Assembly (NCBI GenBank): GCA_964449165.1
Contig: CAYVAT010000005.1
Coordinates: 71,117 to 135,116 of the forward strand
Origin: CAYSCW01 sp964449165
GTDB lineage: Bacteria > Acidobacteriota > Aminicenantia > Aminicenantales > Aminicenantaceae
DNA length: 64,000 bases
Direction of reading: 5' to 3'
The notes below the pieces were generated by a model. That model had not been told where the DNA came from. It saw only the letters and a program-made list of their open reading frames with translations, and did not search any database. Every line of letters starts with the position of its first letter. Positions within the stretch are counted from its first letter, which is position 1. The position numbers and the translations under genes were made by a program. This document shows positions 26,201 through 34,522 of the stretch, one piece after another.

Positions 26201-26591
26201 ACAAGATGTTTTTTCCGTCTGGATACCAATCCACCACTACATCAGAAGCAGGATGATGAGTTAATCTCTTTGGTGTTCCACCTTCCGCCGGCATAAGATA
26301 GACATCCTCATTGCCGTCGTAATTTCCGCTGAATGCAATCCAGCGTCCGTCAGGGGAGAACTTGGGAAATTGTTCGTAGCCCTGTGGCGAGCTCAATCGC
26401 CTTGCCTGACCTCCTTCTTTGGGAGCAGTCCAGAGATCTCCAGCATAGACAAACACGATCTGATCTGCACTTATATCCGGAAAACGGAGCATAAGGGCAT
26501 CAGGAGTTTTGACTTTTGTCTCTTGGTCTGCAGCAAATGCTGTGCTCAAGACTAACAAGAGTATAAGCAGGCATCGTAAAATTTTAGACAT
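23280..26591 (-). CDS. Tricorn-like exported protease: WD40/PD40 propeller, PDZ and S41 catalytic domains
   Basis: An 1103-residue exported protease. After a signal peptide (about 3-20) there are many TolB-type PD40 repeats (for example FSPDGRWIAFSG, WSPDGKWIVYFSDATG, WSPDSRWLAYMNR), forming one or two propellers to about residue 690, interrupted by a charged lysine/glutamate-rich loop (about 540-590). A tricorn core, a PDZ domain (about 815-890) and the S41 domain follow, with the catalytic serine in WAGSGGDAF (about Ser988) and LIDERFNSGGQIPDR. It probably trims peptides in the periplasm, working with the oligopeptidases nearby. It is on the same strand as the sigma operon but has its own upstream region. 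Confidence 0.94.
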   Translation of the reverse strand: MSKILRCLLILLLVLSTAFAADQETKVKTPDALMLRFPDISADQIVFVYAGDLWTAPKEGGQARRLSSPQGYEQFPKFSPDGRWIAFSGNYDGNEDVYLMPAEGGTPKRLTHHPASDVVVDWYPDGKNILYRSLMTSPSYRFHRFFKQSIKGGLSEALPLPYGELGSFSPDSTRIAFQFINRQFRTWKRYRGGMAGDIWLYDFSKNISEKITDFEGTDAVPMWHGETIYFISDRDENQKLNIWAYDLKSKKARQVTRFTEYDVKWPSLGPDDIVFENGGKLYLLDLQDEKTRLLSIQVPADLPDVRLQLKNLSKNITSGGISPTGKRAVFEARGEICTVPAEHGSVRNLTNSSGVAERFPAWSPDGKWIVYFSDATGEYELYLRRSDGKGEPRILKTPSPSFYYSPVWSPDSRKIAYNDKAGNLFIINVDDGQTKKVDKGEWTRIGNYSWSPDSRWLAYMNRTSNMNGAIMVYDSDSGKKYQLTSDYYNDFSPVFDPEGKYLYFYSNRSFRPVYGDYDSTWIYPNASYVYVATLRKDLKSLLAPRSDEEKVEEEEKGKEEEKPSKPGKKAEKEEKKEEEKKPEPIKIDFEGFEKRVVKVPVEAKNVGPLRAVKGKVVFLRYPASGAAKPGVPSGTLVYYDFDKLEEKTIISGIDTFEISADGKKVIYVSKNAFGIIDLAPGKKVGDGKIAVGKMRSWINPRKEWRQIFNEAWRIERDFFYDPDMHGVDWMAIKKRYGALIPYVVDRVDLNYVIGEMIAELNSSHSYVGGGDTERAKRISVGLLGCDFELDNQNNAYRIKKIYEGAPWDVEVRSPLRDPGIQVKKGDYLLAVNGQPLDTSKDPWAAFQGLAGEVVSLTVNSTPNKEGAQEVLVKPLSSESRLRNLAWIESNRRKVDEATSGRVGYIYVPDTSINGQNELVRQFTPQIMKEGLIIDERFNSGGQIPDRFIELLNRPIYNYWGRRDQRDWRTPFFAQDGPKVMLINQWAGSGGDAFPYYFRKAGLGPLVGKRTWGGLIGMSGNPMPIDGGFVSAPSFGLWNTQGQWDVEGYGVDPDYDIENKPHEMVSGGDPQLEKAVEVILDLLEKNPPKKLKKPVYPKKAVKKK

Positions 26592-26845
26592 TACAACCTC
26601 CTATATGAATGGATTATGATAAAAAAGAATTTGCTTCGCCCTCTTAAGAATCATCCCTAGGCTGTTATACGAATACAACGCAAGAATGGTTTCATGATCC
26701 AGAGGCGATGTCAATAAAAATTTAAAGAAAGCCGGAATCAGGCTTTATCATGGAAGAGTGCCCGGTGGGAATAGCACAGCCCAATTCATCGTTTTAGGAC
26801 AAAACATGCTATCCAGCGAAGCTTGAAGCCGAGCGTGAAAAAAAC

Positions 26846-26998
26846 ATGAAGGAATATGAACAAGAGGGACATTCCAGAATGAGCATGGCATCAATACAGG
26901 AAAGAGAGGAGGGATACCGCTTGCATTTTTACCCGGATATGCCGTTTCCCGAGGAATCCCTTTCAGTAATCAGAGTCTCCACAGGAAAGAAGCCTTGA
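26846..26998 (+). pseudogene. Protein-like 50-codon frame, probably a gene remnant
   Basis: An ATG frame with clear protein character, including SIQEREEGYRLHFYPDMP and PFPEESLSVIRVSTGKK. The frame stays open upstream to 26798 (DKTCYPAKLEAERE), then meets TAG at 26795, beyond which the same frame again reads like protein (MEECPVGIAQPNSSF from 26750). It overlaps the end of the convergent DUF5916 gene by 29 bases and has no good ribosome site. Best read as the tail of a broken gene of unknown family. It lies in the 378-base gap 26592-26969, which otherwise should hold the promoter of the S41 gene. Confidence 0.35.
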
Positions 26999-29147
26999 AG
27001 AAAAATCCTCTCTTAGTTTCCAGGAAGGAGTCGGAGCTGGCGTAGTCTCCGTCTTCCCACTTGATTTTTTCATAGAGAGACCCGTAACCGATGTGTATGA
27101 CAGTTCCTGGAATATAGGTAAAAGAGGCGAGAAAATCCGTCATCAGCCTTTTCCAGAAAGAATTGTATTCGATGATTCCTCTGAAGAAAAGGTATTTGTT
27201 CACCTGATAAGTATTTTTGCTTCTGATGATCATGTAGTCGTACTCTTTCAATGAGTCAGAAACACGGAAAAAATCAGAATAGATGAGGCTCAGGTCGAGA
27301 TGAATCTTTTCTGAGGGCAGATAGGTTATCGCTGCTGTAGCGTCACTGCCTTTGCCCTGGTAAGGATCAGAAACATAACGGATCTTTTCCCCGTATTTAT
27401 AGGAGAGAGACAAGGTAAGTTGTTTGGTGAATTTGCTCTCTGCGATAAACCTCATGCTGCTGGTGTTAAATTTCTCATCGAGGTAAACCTCGGTTGCATA
27501 GCAGCCGCCAAAGAGAATGTATGAATCTCTTGGCAGGATGAACCTAAGATCGAAAGAGTTTCTGGTCTCATAAAGGCCGCTGAATTTATCCCTGATTTGG
27601 AAACTGTGAACAAGGGGATCAATGCGGCGGATTATCCCTGATCGCAGATGGAACATGCGCAACATCCCGGATCTGAATCGGGTGATTCCTGTCCGGGTGA
27701 GATATCCTGTTTCGGTGCGAAAATCTTTTGATATGTCTTGAAGTCCCAGCATCAGAATCCAGTCTCGTGTCGTGTAATAATAGTGGAGTCCCAAGGCATG
27801 TCCATCCTCTCTTGAGGATGTTCGATTCAATTTGCTACCCGATAGAAAGAAATGATATCCAAAGAGGCTTGATGGATTGACCCTCAGCTGTCCGTCAAGG
27901 CCCAATACCCTGTTAAAGCCGTTTTGCCTCTCCCTTCCCGTGTAAAAACCGCCTATGAATCCATCCTTTGACAATGCTCTTTTGTAGCGAAAAATTCCAA
28001 CATGGGCATAATCCTCGTCCTCATCATCAGGAAGCTTGTCCATAGCATAGATAGCGGCCATCGTGTTTTTATCGCCGATTTTTCCGTTCAATTTTAATCC
28101 CAATGAAGGATCGACAATCGTTCTTGTATGCACCACGGCCCCGAGAGGGTCTCCATCATTATGTCCTCCAAAATTGAACTTTTCTAGACCTTCGAAGAAA
28201 AAGGGCCTTTTTTCTGGGAAAAAGAGAGCATATCGCAGGTTGAAGTCGACCTGGCCGGCATCAGCCTCCACCTGACTGAAATCAGGGTTGTAAGTGCCAT
28301 CAAATATCAAATGTGATGTTAACCCGTATTTGGCGGTCAGGCTGATGTCACCCACGCCGGCAGAAGATGCCAGTTTTCCCTGGTCCAAGGAGCTTTTCTG
28401 GCTGTATGTTACGGCGGGAAGGATTTCGAAAAGTCTATAGTGCTTGATTTCGCGGAAGATAAGGGTTCTGGTTTGAGTTAAAAAATTTGGCCCATGAGCA
28501 GGATGCAGGGGAGGATAGGTTCCTGCTTCTGAGCGTCGGCTTATTTTGCGTTCAAAAATGACTCCCATCTCTACTGGTTCCGTGTGAAAAAATCGGATGC
28601 TTTTAAAAGGAATTTTTAGTTCGACTGTGTAACCCTTATCATCGATCTTGCCTTCGCTGTACCAGATGACATCAACGCTGAAATCTTCCTCGCCGCCCTC
28701 AAACCTGGAATCGCCTTGAATTCCCAGAGGATTCACATAGAATGCATAAAGAGATTGTTGATCGTTGAAGGTATCCAGATTGATGCAAATCCAGTCGTCA
28801 GGATGGATGTTATCCCGGCTGGTGACAGAAGCCTTAATCTTGTCAGGTTGGCTGTCAAAGCACCTGAAGGCAAAAAAGAGATACTCCTGGTCATAAGCAT
28901 AATAGACCACCGTACTCTCAGCCATGTCGATGCCGTAGTCGGGATGGTATGTCTTGAATCCTGTTTCTTGAGGGGCATTCTTCCAGACTGAGTCATCGAG
29001 TACACCGTCGATTGCGGGAGGCAGGTCTGTTTTTAACGGTCTGAGCGGAGGAAGCTTTTCTTGAGCAGCGGAAGCCAGAGTTATCAACGAAATGATGAAA
29101 ATGAACAGGAAGGGCTTGGTGTTTTTTGGGTAAGTTATTTTTTGCAT
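26970..29147 (-). CDS. CBM9-like/DUF5916 outer-membrane protein
   Basis: A 725-residue exported protein. A signal peptide (about 10-28) precedes a CBM9-like domain (about 35-225; PPAIDGVLDDSVWKNA, then YFAFRCFDSQPDKIKAS-like strands and DDWICINLDTFNDQQSLYAF). The rest is DUF5916, a beta-barrel-like region with alternating strands, the segment FNLRYALFFPEKRPFFFEG and a last residue pattern ending in an aromatic-hydrophobic strand (FFFKASFLWRL), as outer-membrane barrels do. These proteins are common in Bacteroidota, Gemmatimonadota and Acidobacteriota; their substrate is not known, though glycan binding is likely from the CBM9-like domain. Confidence 0.88.
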   Translation of the reverse strand: MQKITYPKNTKPFLFIFIISLITLASAAQEKLPPLRPLKTDLPPAIDGVLDDSVWKNAPQETGFKTYHPDYGIDMAESTVVYYAYDQEYLFFAFRCFDSQPDKIKASVTSRDNIHPDDWICINLDTFNDQQSLYAFYVNPLGIQGDSRFEGGEEDFSVDVIWYSEGKIDDKGYTVELKIPFKSIRFFHTEPVEMGVIFERKISRRSEAGTYPPLHPAHGPNFLTQTRTLIFREIKHYRLFEILPAVTYSQKSSLDQGKLASSAGVGDISLTAKYGLTSHLIFDGTYNPDFSQVEADAGQVDFNLRYALFFPEKRPFFFEGLEKFNFGGHNDGDPLGAVVHTRTIVDPSLGLKLNGKIGDKNTMAAIYAMDKLPDDEDEDYAHVGIFRYKRALSKDGFIGGFYTGRERQNGFNRVLGLDGQLRVNPSSLFGYHFFLSGSKLNRTSSREDGHALGLHYYYTTRDWILMLGLQDISKDFRTETGYLTRTGITRFRSGMLRMFHLRSGIIRRIDPLVHSFQIRDKFSGLYETRNSFDLRFILPRDSYILFGGCYATEVYLDEKFNTSSMRFIAESKFTKQLTLSLSYKYGEKIRYVSDPYQGKGSDATAAITYLPSEKIHLDLSLIYSDFFRVSDSLKEYDYMIIRSKNTYQVNKYLFFRGIIEYNSFWKRLMTDFLASFTYIPGTVIHIGYGSLYEKIKWEDGDYASSDSFLETKRGFFFKASFLWRL

Positions 29148-29258
29148 TTCTTTATAAAAGGTCGAGCTGAATAAGAAAAGGATGCTTATATCACAGAGGA
29201 AAATTGCATGTCAAATGAGACAAGGGAGTCATCAAGAAGATAAAAGCCAGTTCTTTGA

Positions 29259-30410
29259 TCATTGGCTAACAACATCTTTCAGGACTTTGAATAAGCGGTC
29301 AATATCAGCGAAATCGTTGAATATATTCACCGAGACACGGATGTTTCCGTTTCTCGGGGAGACATAGATGTTGTTTTTGGCAAACTTTCTTATACAGGTT
29401 TCATTTTTATCGCCTAGGGTGAAAGAGACGATTGCGGAGCGTTCGTTTATCTTCGTTATAGGTGAAATGATGGTGACTTTCAAATCCATTAACCCTTGGA
29501 TAAGATAATCTGTAAGTTCCATGATCCTATCCTGAATTTCTGGAATACCGATCTTTCTGATGTAGGCCAGTGCCTTCTGGAAGGCGAGAAGAGGCTGGAT
29601 GTTGAATGTGCCAAAATCATAGCAGTGTGCAGATCGGTGGAGTCGGAAGGCCGCATTTTTTGCGGTATGGATAAAGTCTTTCCCTTCAGTGTCCACAGAG
29701 AGCCATCCTGCCAAGGGAGATGGAAATTTTTCCCGGAAGGCCGATGTTGTGAAAAACAGGGCCCCGATGTGCCCGGTCAGTCCCCATTTATGAAGAGATG
29801 CGGAAAGGACATCGATATGGGCCGCCTTCACATCAACAGGAAAATAGGGGAAAGCCTGAGTAGCGTTGACCACAAGAAGGACAGCGCGTTTCTTGAGCTT
29901 CTGGCCGAGACTCAACAGGTCCTGACGATATCCTGTCGCATACTGTATTTGTGAGGTGACTACGGCTAGGGTCTTTTCGTCCAGTGCTTCCAGGATGGAT
30001 TCAATCGGATACCTTGAAGCTACAGGTTGAACATAGCGCATTTCTATACCCTGGTATTCAAAACCAATGGTCGATGCCGGGAATTCATCCTGCATGGAGA
30101 CGATATTGAAGGGCTTTGGGATTTGATTCTTAAAGCAAAGAGCCAGAAGAGACATGGCCGTCGATGTATTCTGGACAAATGTTACGTTATCTGGCTCAGT
30201 GTTTATTAGTACCGCCAGTTGTTGGCAGAGCTTGTGATACTTTTCCATGTCATCTTTCCAGCTTATATCTCCATGGGTATGAAGTTTGCGGTATTGTTCT
30301 GCCATGGCCCTGAAAACAGATGTAGGGATGGGCGACATGGCCGCGCTTTGAAAGTAGACGGAATTTCCGGTTATGGGAAAATCCTTGCGGATTTTTGTCC
30401 AGTCTGTCAT
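29259..30410 (-). CDS. Class V aminotransferase, cysteine-desulfurase-like fold
   Basis: A 383-residue PLP enzyme. It opens DWTKIRKDFPIT and YFQSAAMSPIP, which match the substrate-entry region of class V enzymes; the PLP contact TSTAMS is at about 82-87 and the Schiff-base lysine is K208 in SASLHKWG. No conserved catalytic cysteine loop of true NifS/IscS desulfurases is obvious, so isopenicillin-N-epimerase-like or selenocysteine-lyase-like chemistry is equally possible. It precedes the DUF5916 gene on the same strand with 111 bases between and may be separately transcribed. Confidence 0.88.
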   Translation of the reverse strand: MTDWTKIRKDFPITGNSVYFQSAAMSPIPTSVFRAMAEQYRKLHTHGDISWKDDMEKYHKLCQQLAVLINTEPDNVTFVQNTSTAMSLLALCFKNQIPKPFNIVSMQDEFPASTIGFEYQGIEMRYVQPVASRYPIESILEALDEKTLAVVTSQIQYATGYRQDLLSLGQKLKKRAVLLVVNATQAFPYFPVDVKAAHIDVLSASLHKWGLTGHIGALFFTTSAFREKFPSPLAGWLSVDTEGKDFIHTAKNAAFRLHRSAHCYDFGTFNIQPLLAFQKALAYIRKIGIPEIQDRIMELTDYLIQGLMDLKVTIISPITKINERSAIVSFTLGDKNETCIRKFAKNNIYVSPRNGNIRVSVNIFNDFADIDRLFKVLKDVVSQ

Positions 30411-30608
30411 GGGCTCACCTCGTTGTTTAAAAATCCTTGTTCATATGCGTTATGAATAAAAGGGGGAAAATTGATACTGATATATGATAATATCGAAGCC
30501 GGAAGGACAAGACAAGAGGAAAGAGTCATCAAAGTAAAGGTGATGCTTAGAGATTCAGGAAGGATCTCATGTATGAAAAGAAATTAAGAGTTTCAGAAAA
30601 GGAATGTT

Positions 30609-31349
30609 ATGAACAAAGACATTTTTTTTGAGGTTCATCAAGATCTTCCGAGAGAAGGTCCGGGAAGGGACAAGTACACCCGGAAGGCATTCCGGATGCT
30701 GCCGAAAATAGAGAAGGCGCGCATCTTGGATATAGGATGCGGACCAGGTGGACCGACCATGGAGCTTGCCAGGCTGAGCGATGGCCATGTTATAGGATTA
30801 GACATTCATCAGCCATTTCTTGATAAGCTGCGGCAGAAGATCGAGGAAGCGGGATTCTCAGACCGTGTGCAAGCCATAAAAGGATCTATGTTAGAAATGA
30901 ATTTTGAAGAAGAGAGTTTCGACATCATCTGGTCCGAAGGCTCCATCTATATTATCGGGTTTGAAAAAGGTCTTAAAGAGTGGCGTCGACTTCTCAAGCC
31001 TCGTGGATTCCTTGTGGTGCATGAGATGATCTGGCTGGAGCCGGATCCTCCCAGAGAGATCGAGGACTACTGGAAGGAGGTCTACCCCGGGATAAAGACA
31101 ATTCAGGAAGACCTCGAATCGATCTCCCGATGCGGCTATAAGGTTATCGGTCATTTTCCTTTACCCGAGGATGCTTGGTGGGAAGAATATTACACACCCT
31201 TGGAAGAACGCATACAGGTGTTAAGGAAGAAATATGAGAATGACCCCAGGGCTCTGGCCTCGCTTGACGAAGAGCAGCGGGAGGTCAACCTGTACAGGAA
31301 GTACTCAAGATGGTATGGCTCTGCATTCTACGTCATGCAGAAGTCATAG
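30609..31349 (+). CDS. Class I SAM-dependent methyltransferase
   Basis: A 246-residue cytoplasmic methyltransferase. Motif I is ILDIGCGPGGPTMELA (about 36-51), followed by the acidic VIGLDIH, and motif III-like FDIIWSEGSIYIIGFEKGLKEW, then LLKPRGFLVVHEM. This layout is typical of the Methyltransf_11/25 families, which act on small molecules such as quinones or sterol-like lipids. The substrate is not evident. The next gene, a nucleotide carrier, begins 58 bases downstream on the same strand. Confidence 0.9.
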   Translation: MNKDIFFEVHQDLPREGPGRDKYTRKAFRMLPKIEKARILDIGCGPGGPTMELARLSDGHVIGLDIHQPFLDKLRQKIEEAGFSDRVQAIKGSMLEMNFEEESFDIIWSEGSIYIIGFEKGLKEWRRLLKPRGFLVVHEMIWLEPDPPREIEDYWKEVYPGIKTIQEDLESISRCGYKVIGHFPLPEDAWWEEYYTPLEERIQVLRKKYENDPRALASLDEEQREVNLYRKYSRWYGSAFYVMQKS

Positions 31350-31407
31350 AGCGAGCTCCTCCGAGAAAAAAAAGCTCCTGAAGTACTTTACGATGTAGGG
31401 GGAAGAA

Positions 31408-32805
31408 ATGAAACGGAGCAAAACAGAAGAGATTTACAGAAGCAAAAGAGGATCGTCTGGATTCATCTACAAGATTCTAAGAGCTTTTACCGTCATCCAT
31501 CCTGGAGAAGCCCCTACGGCTTTTCTCTTAATCATCAACATTTTTTTGCTCCTTTTGGCTTATTACATAATAAAGCCCGTTCGAGATGCTTTGATCCTGG
31601 CTGGAAAAGGAGCCGAGTGGAAGAGCTATCTCTCTGCAGCCATAGCTGTGTTGCTTATTTTTGTGGTCAAGGCCTTCAGCAATATCGCCTCCAGATATCC
31701 TCGCCAGAAACTGATCTCCTGGGTTACTCTTTTCTTTATATCCAATCTGATCATATTTTATTTGCTGTCTTTTTCAGGTGTTCCGCTGGGGACGATGGGA
31801 ATTCTTTTTTATACCTGGATGGGTATCTTCAACGTGCTGGTCGTGGCTCAATTCTGGGGTTTTGCCAATGATATTTACAGCGAAAAAGCCGGGAAGCGCC
31901 TTTTTCCCATGGTGGCTTTTGGGGCCAGCTTCGGAGCCTTTTCAGGCAGCACGATCGCCGGCTGGCTTGTGGAGCCCTTAGGGCTTTACCAGATGATGCT
32001 GGTGGCAGGCGGAGTTCTGGGAATTTGTATTCTCTTGACATTGCTTATTCATCGCAAAGAGGTTAAAAGGAGCGGAGCGAAGAGGAGTGAGGCTGTCTCC
32101 ACGGAAGTGTCGAAAAAAAAGGAGCAGGAAAGACCTCTGGGAAAAGGAGGGGGATTCGAGCTTGTGTTTAAAAAAAGATACCTCCTTTACATAGCATTTT
32201 TTGTGCTGCTCCTGAATTTTGTTAACACCAACGGTGAATATATTTTGGGCAAAATTGTGGAGAACGCGGCCAAGGAGGCTGTGGCAGCAGGAACAGCAGG
32301 AGGATTAGGGGTGAAGGAGTATATCGGCAAGTTCATGGCTGGTTTTATGAGGGATTTTAATCTGGTGGGTATGTTTATCCAGCTTTTTATCGTCTCCCGG
32401 GTCTTCAAATGGTTTGGCGTCAGATTGGCTCTCTTTTTCCTCCCTGTTATTGCCATGGGTGGATATTTCTTCGTAGCTCTCGGTGCTTCTTTAATGCTGG
32501 TGCGCTGGGTAAAAGTCATGGAGAACGGGACAGATTACTCTTTGATGAACACCACGCGGCATGCTCTTTTCCTGATAACCACAAGAGAAGAAAAATACAA
32601 AGCCAAAGCCGCCACAGCCACCTTTTTTCACCGGGCCGGAGATGTCTTCTCAGCCGTAATCGTATTTTTGGGCACAGGCTATCTGGCTTTTAACACAGAG
32701 AAATTTGCCATATTTAACGTGGCCCTGGTCTTGATGTGGATTATGCTCGGCGTTTTAATATTTCGTGAGCATAAGAAAATATCATCCGGAGGAAAAATAT
32801 CCTAA
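31408..32805 (+). CDS. ATP/ADP-translocase-type (NTT) nucleotide carrier
   Basis: A 465-residue membrane protein with about 11-12 helices. The segment IHPGEAPTAFLLIINIFLLL and YYIIKPVRDALIL (about 29-60) is the characteristic N-terminal signature of the NTT/Npt family, whose known members swap host ATP for ADP in Rickettsia and Chlamydia or import nucleotides in plastids. A charged cytoplasmic loop (about 215-245) separates two halves. Homologues in free-living bacteria are shorter and uncharacterised and sometimes carry HEAT or cyclic-nucleotide domains; none are present here. AGGGGGAAG precedes the ATG. Confidence 0.85.
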   Translation: MKRSKTEEIYRSKRGSSGFIYKILRAFTVIHPGEAPTAFLLIINIFLLLLAYYIIKPVRDALILAGKGAEWKSYLSAAIAVLLIFVVKAFSNIASRYPRQKLISWVTLFFISNLIIFYLLSFSGVPLGTMGILFYTWMGIFNVLVVAQFWGFANDIYSEKAGKRLFPMVAFGASFGAFSGSTIAGWLVEPLGLYQMMLVAGGVLGICILLTLLIHRKEVKRSGAKRSEAVSTEVSKKKEQERPLGKGGGFELVFKKRYLLYIAFFVLLLNFVNTNGEYILGKIVENAAKEAVAAGTAGGLGVKEYIGKFMAGFMRDFNLVGMFIQLFIVSRVFKWFGVRLALFFLPVIAMGGYFFVALGASLMLVRWVKVMENGTDYSLMNTTRHALFLITTREEKYKAKAATATFFHRAGDVFSAVIVFLGTGYLAFNTEKFAIFNVALVLMWIMLGVLIFREHKKISSGGKIS

Positions 32806-32859
32806 AGAAACAGCCTTAAAAATGGAAAAAATAAAGAAAATACAAACAAGATAGGTTCT

Positions 32860-33285
32860 CTACTCCAGCCATCTGTACGTCCATCTTGTTAAGGAGAATT
32901 CTCCCTTGCATTGTTTGATCGCTTTCTTCACAGTATATTGAACGATGTATTTTTCAGGATTATATGGGGCTTTTTGAACTTCTCCTGTATTCAATTTTTC
33001 CAAGAGAGGTAAAGCTCTCCTGTCGCCGATCTGCCCCAGAGCCCAGATCGCTTTGTTTTTTTCTCGAAATCCAAATTTATCTGATTCGATAAGAGTCATC
33101 AGGGCTTCCACAGAGTCCCCATTAAATTCTTTTTTTGCCTCAGAACAGATGGATTTTACGCCTGAAAATATGGAAAAATAGAAGAGGACGCAGATAGATG
33201 CCGCTGCGATAATCAAGATGATCGGTCCAAAAATCAGCGCTTTTTCCAACAGGGATCGAGCATCATTTTTTTTGCCTGGTATCAC
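32860..33285 (-). CDS. Small membrane protein with a HEAT-like repeat
   Basis: A 141-residue protein: a short cytoplasmic N terminus, one transmembrane helix (about 18-42) and an outer domain containing at least one HEAT-type helical pair (NKAIWALGQIGDRRALPLLEKL, then YTVKKAIKQC). Last gene of the second sigma operon, 57 bases after the anti-sigma gene. No enzymatic motif. It may be a binding scaffold. Confidence 0.7.
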   Translation of the reverse strand: MIPGKKNDARSLLEKALIFGPIILIIAAASICVLFYFSIFSGVKSICSEAKKEFNGDSVEALMTLIESDKFGFREKNKAIWALGQIGDRRALPLLEKLNTGEVQKAPYNPEKYIVQYTVKKAIKQCKGEFSLTRWTYRWLE

Positions 33286-33342
33286 GTGCCTCTCTTTACT
33301 CTATATACTACAGATCAAATGGACTTGAAAACTGAGCGGCTT

Positions 33343-33864
33343 CTATTCTTTTCCCTCACCGATCTTGAAATCTAGGCAAGAAATAAGATATTCACCCGTC
33401 GATTTTACAGTTTGTTTCAAGTTATAGATCTCTTCATCCATTGGAGACTCAATCTTTGCCAGCACGCTCTCAAGAGGAGCTTCAGGAATGTCGAATGAGG
33501 GGAGTCGAGTCAAAGACCTCATCTCGTTTGATTGAGGCACTTTGAGAAAGATGATGCCCAGAGAGACAGCAATGATCAACAAAGCAGTGGCAGCGACGGG
33601 GACCAGGATGGCTTTGCGGGGAGGAACTGTTCGTGGCTCCGGTTTTTTATCTAAAGAAGAGATAACCTTTTCAGCGACTCGCTTGTTGAAGCTCTGGATT
33701 AAATCTGGCTTATCATGGTCAAGCTGCTCTCTCAGCGATTTGCAGAACCGGGCGAATTCTCGACACGAAGCACAACGGCGGATGTGGTGTTTCACCAGCC
33801 CTGCTATCGGCTTGTCCGAATCCAACGCCTGAGATATGTGCCATTTATAAAGAGAACAAAGCAT
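33343..33864 (-). CDS. Zinc-finger anti-sigma factor of the second ECF pair
   Basis: A 173-residue membrane protein. The anti-sigma zinc motif H-x3-C-x2-C is in HHIRRCASCREF (about 26-37). One transmembrane helix (about 88-110) is followed by a short periplasmic tail. It starts 14 bases after the sigma gene stop and should hold that sigma factor inactive until a signal is sensed outside. Confidence 0.87.
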   Translation of the reverse strand: MLCSLYKWHISQALDSDKPIAGLVKHHIRRCASCREFARFCKSLREQLDHDKPDLIQSFNKRVAEKVISSLDKKPEPRTVPPRKAILVPVAATALLIIAVSLGIIFLKVPQSNEMRSLTRLPSFDIPEAPLESVLAKIESPMDEEIYNLKQTVKSTGEYLISCLDFKIGEGKE

Positions 33865-33878
33865 TTCTCATCTCCTCT

Positions 33879-34481
33879 TCATAGGAATGAAAATTTATGT
33901 TCAACGGGCTCCGGTCCTGCCAGTTTTTCATATGCGGAAGATTTGCTCATCATCCTGGCTAGGTTCAGGCGAGCTCGATGAAGAAGAACACGAACAGAGA
34001 TTTGCGTTTTTTTTATCACTTTTGCGATGTCTTTTACAGACATGTCTTCTCCGTAATGGAGCCAAAGAGCTTCATATTCCATTGGTTTTAGCCTTCTTGC
34101 CAAATTCCAGATATTCCGTGATTCTTCCTTCTGGATGAGAGCATCCTGCGGGTCTGGCAGAGGGGATATCGATTCAGTATGTGACCGAGTAGCTTTTTTT
34201 ATCCGGTGATGGCTGATGGCCGACCGGACAGCTATCGTATAGAGCCAGGTGGAGAATTTTCTCTCCGCTTCGAAGCGGTCGATGTTTCGGAAGGCTTTGA
34301 GAAAAGTCTCCTGGATCAGGTCCTCAATGTCCTGATCAGTGTCCGTTTTATGGCGGAGGAAAAAAAAGAGCCTGGGACTGTATCTGTGTATCAGTTCTTC
34401 AAATGAAGCACGGGATCCGGCTGCCGCCTCTAAAGCCAGCTTCTCGTCTGACAATTGAATGCATTTTGAGGCGTTATCCAT
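33879..34481 (-). CDS. ECF-type RNA polymerase sigma factor (second pair)
   Basis: A 200-residue sigma factor with the start set at the ATG at 34481; a longer version from 34565 would overlap the gene before and add an unlikely 28 residues. Region 2 is at about 20-85 (FEELIHRYSPRLFFFLRHK, DIEDLIQETFLKAFRNID, FSTWLYTIAVRSAISHHR) and region 4 at about 125-180 (ARRLKPMEYEALWLHYGEDM, VKDIAKVIKKTQISVRVLLHRAR). Its operon also holds an exported protein of unknown function upstream and the anti-sigma and HEAT-like genes downstream. Confidence 0.9.
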   Translation of the reverse strand: MDNASKCIQLSDEKLALEAAAGSRASFEELIHRYSPRLFFFLRHKTDTDQDIEDLIQETFLKAFRNIDRFEAERKFSTWLYTIAVRSAISHHRIKKATRSHTESISPLPDPQDALIQKEESRNIWNLARRLKPMEYEALWLHYGEDMSVKDIAKVIKKTQISVRVLLHRARLNLARMMSKSSAYEKLAGPEPVEHKFSFL

Positions 34482-34522
34482 AGGAACTTTTGCTTCTTCT
34501 TCTAATTTAACCGATTCACAGA

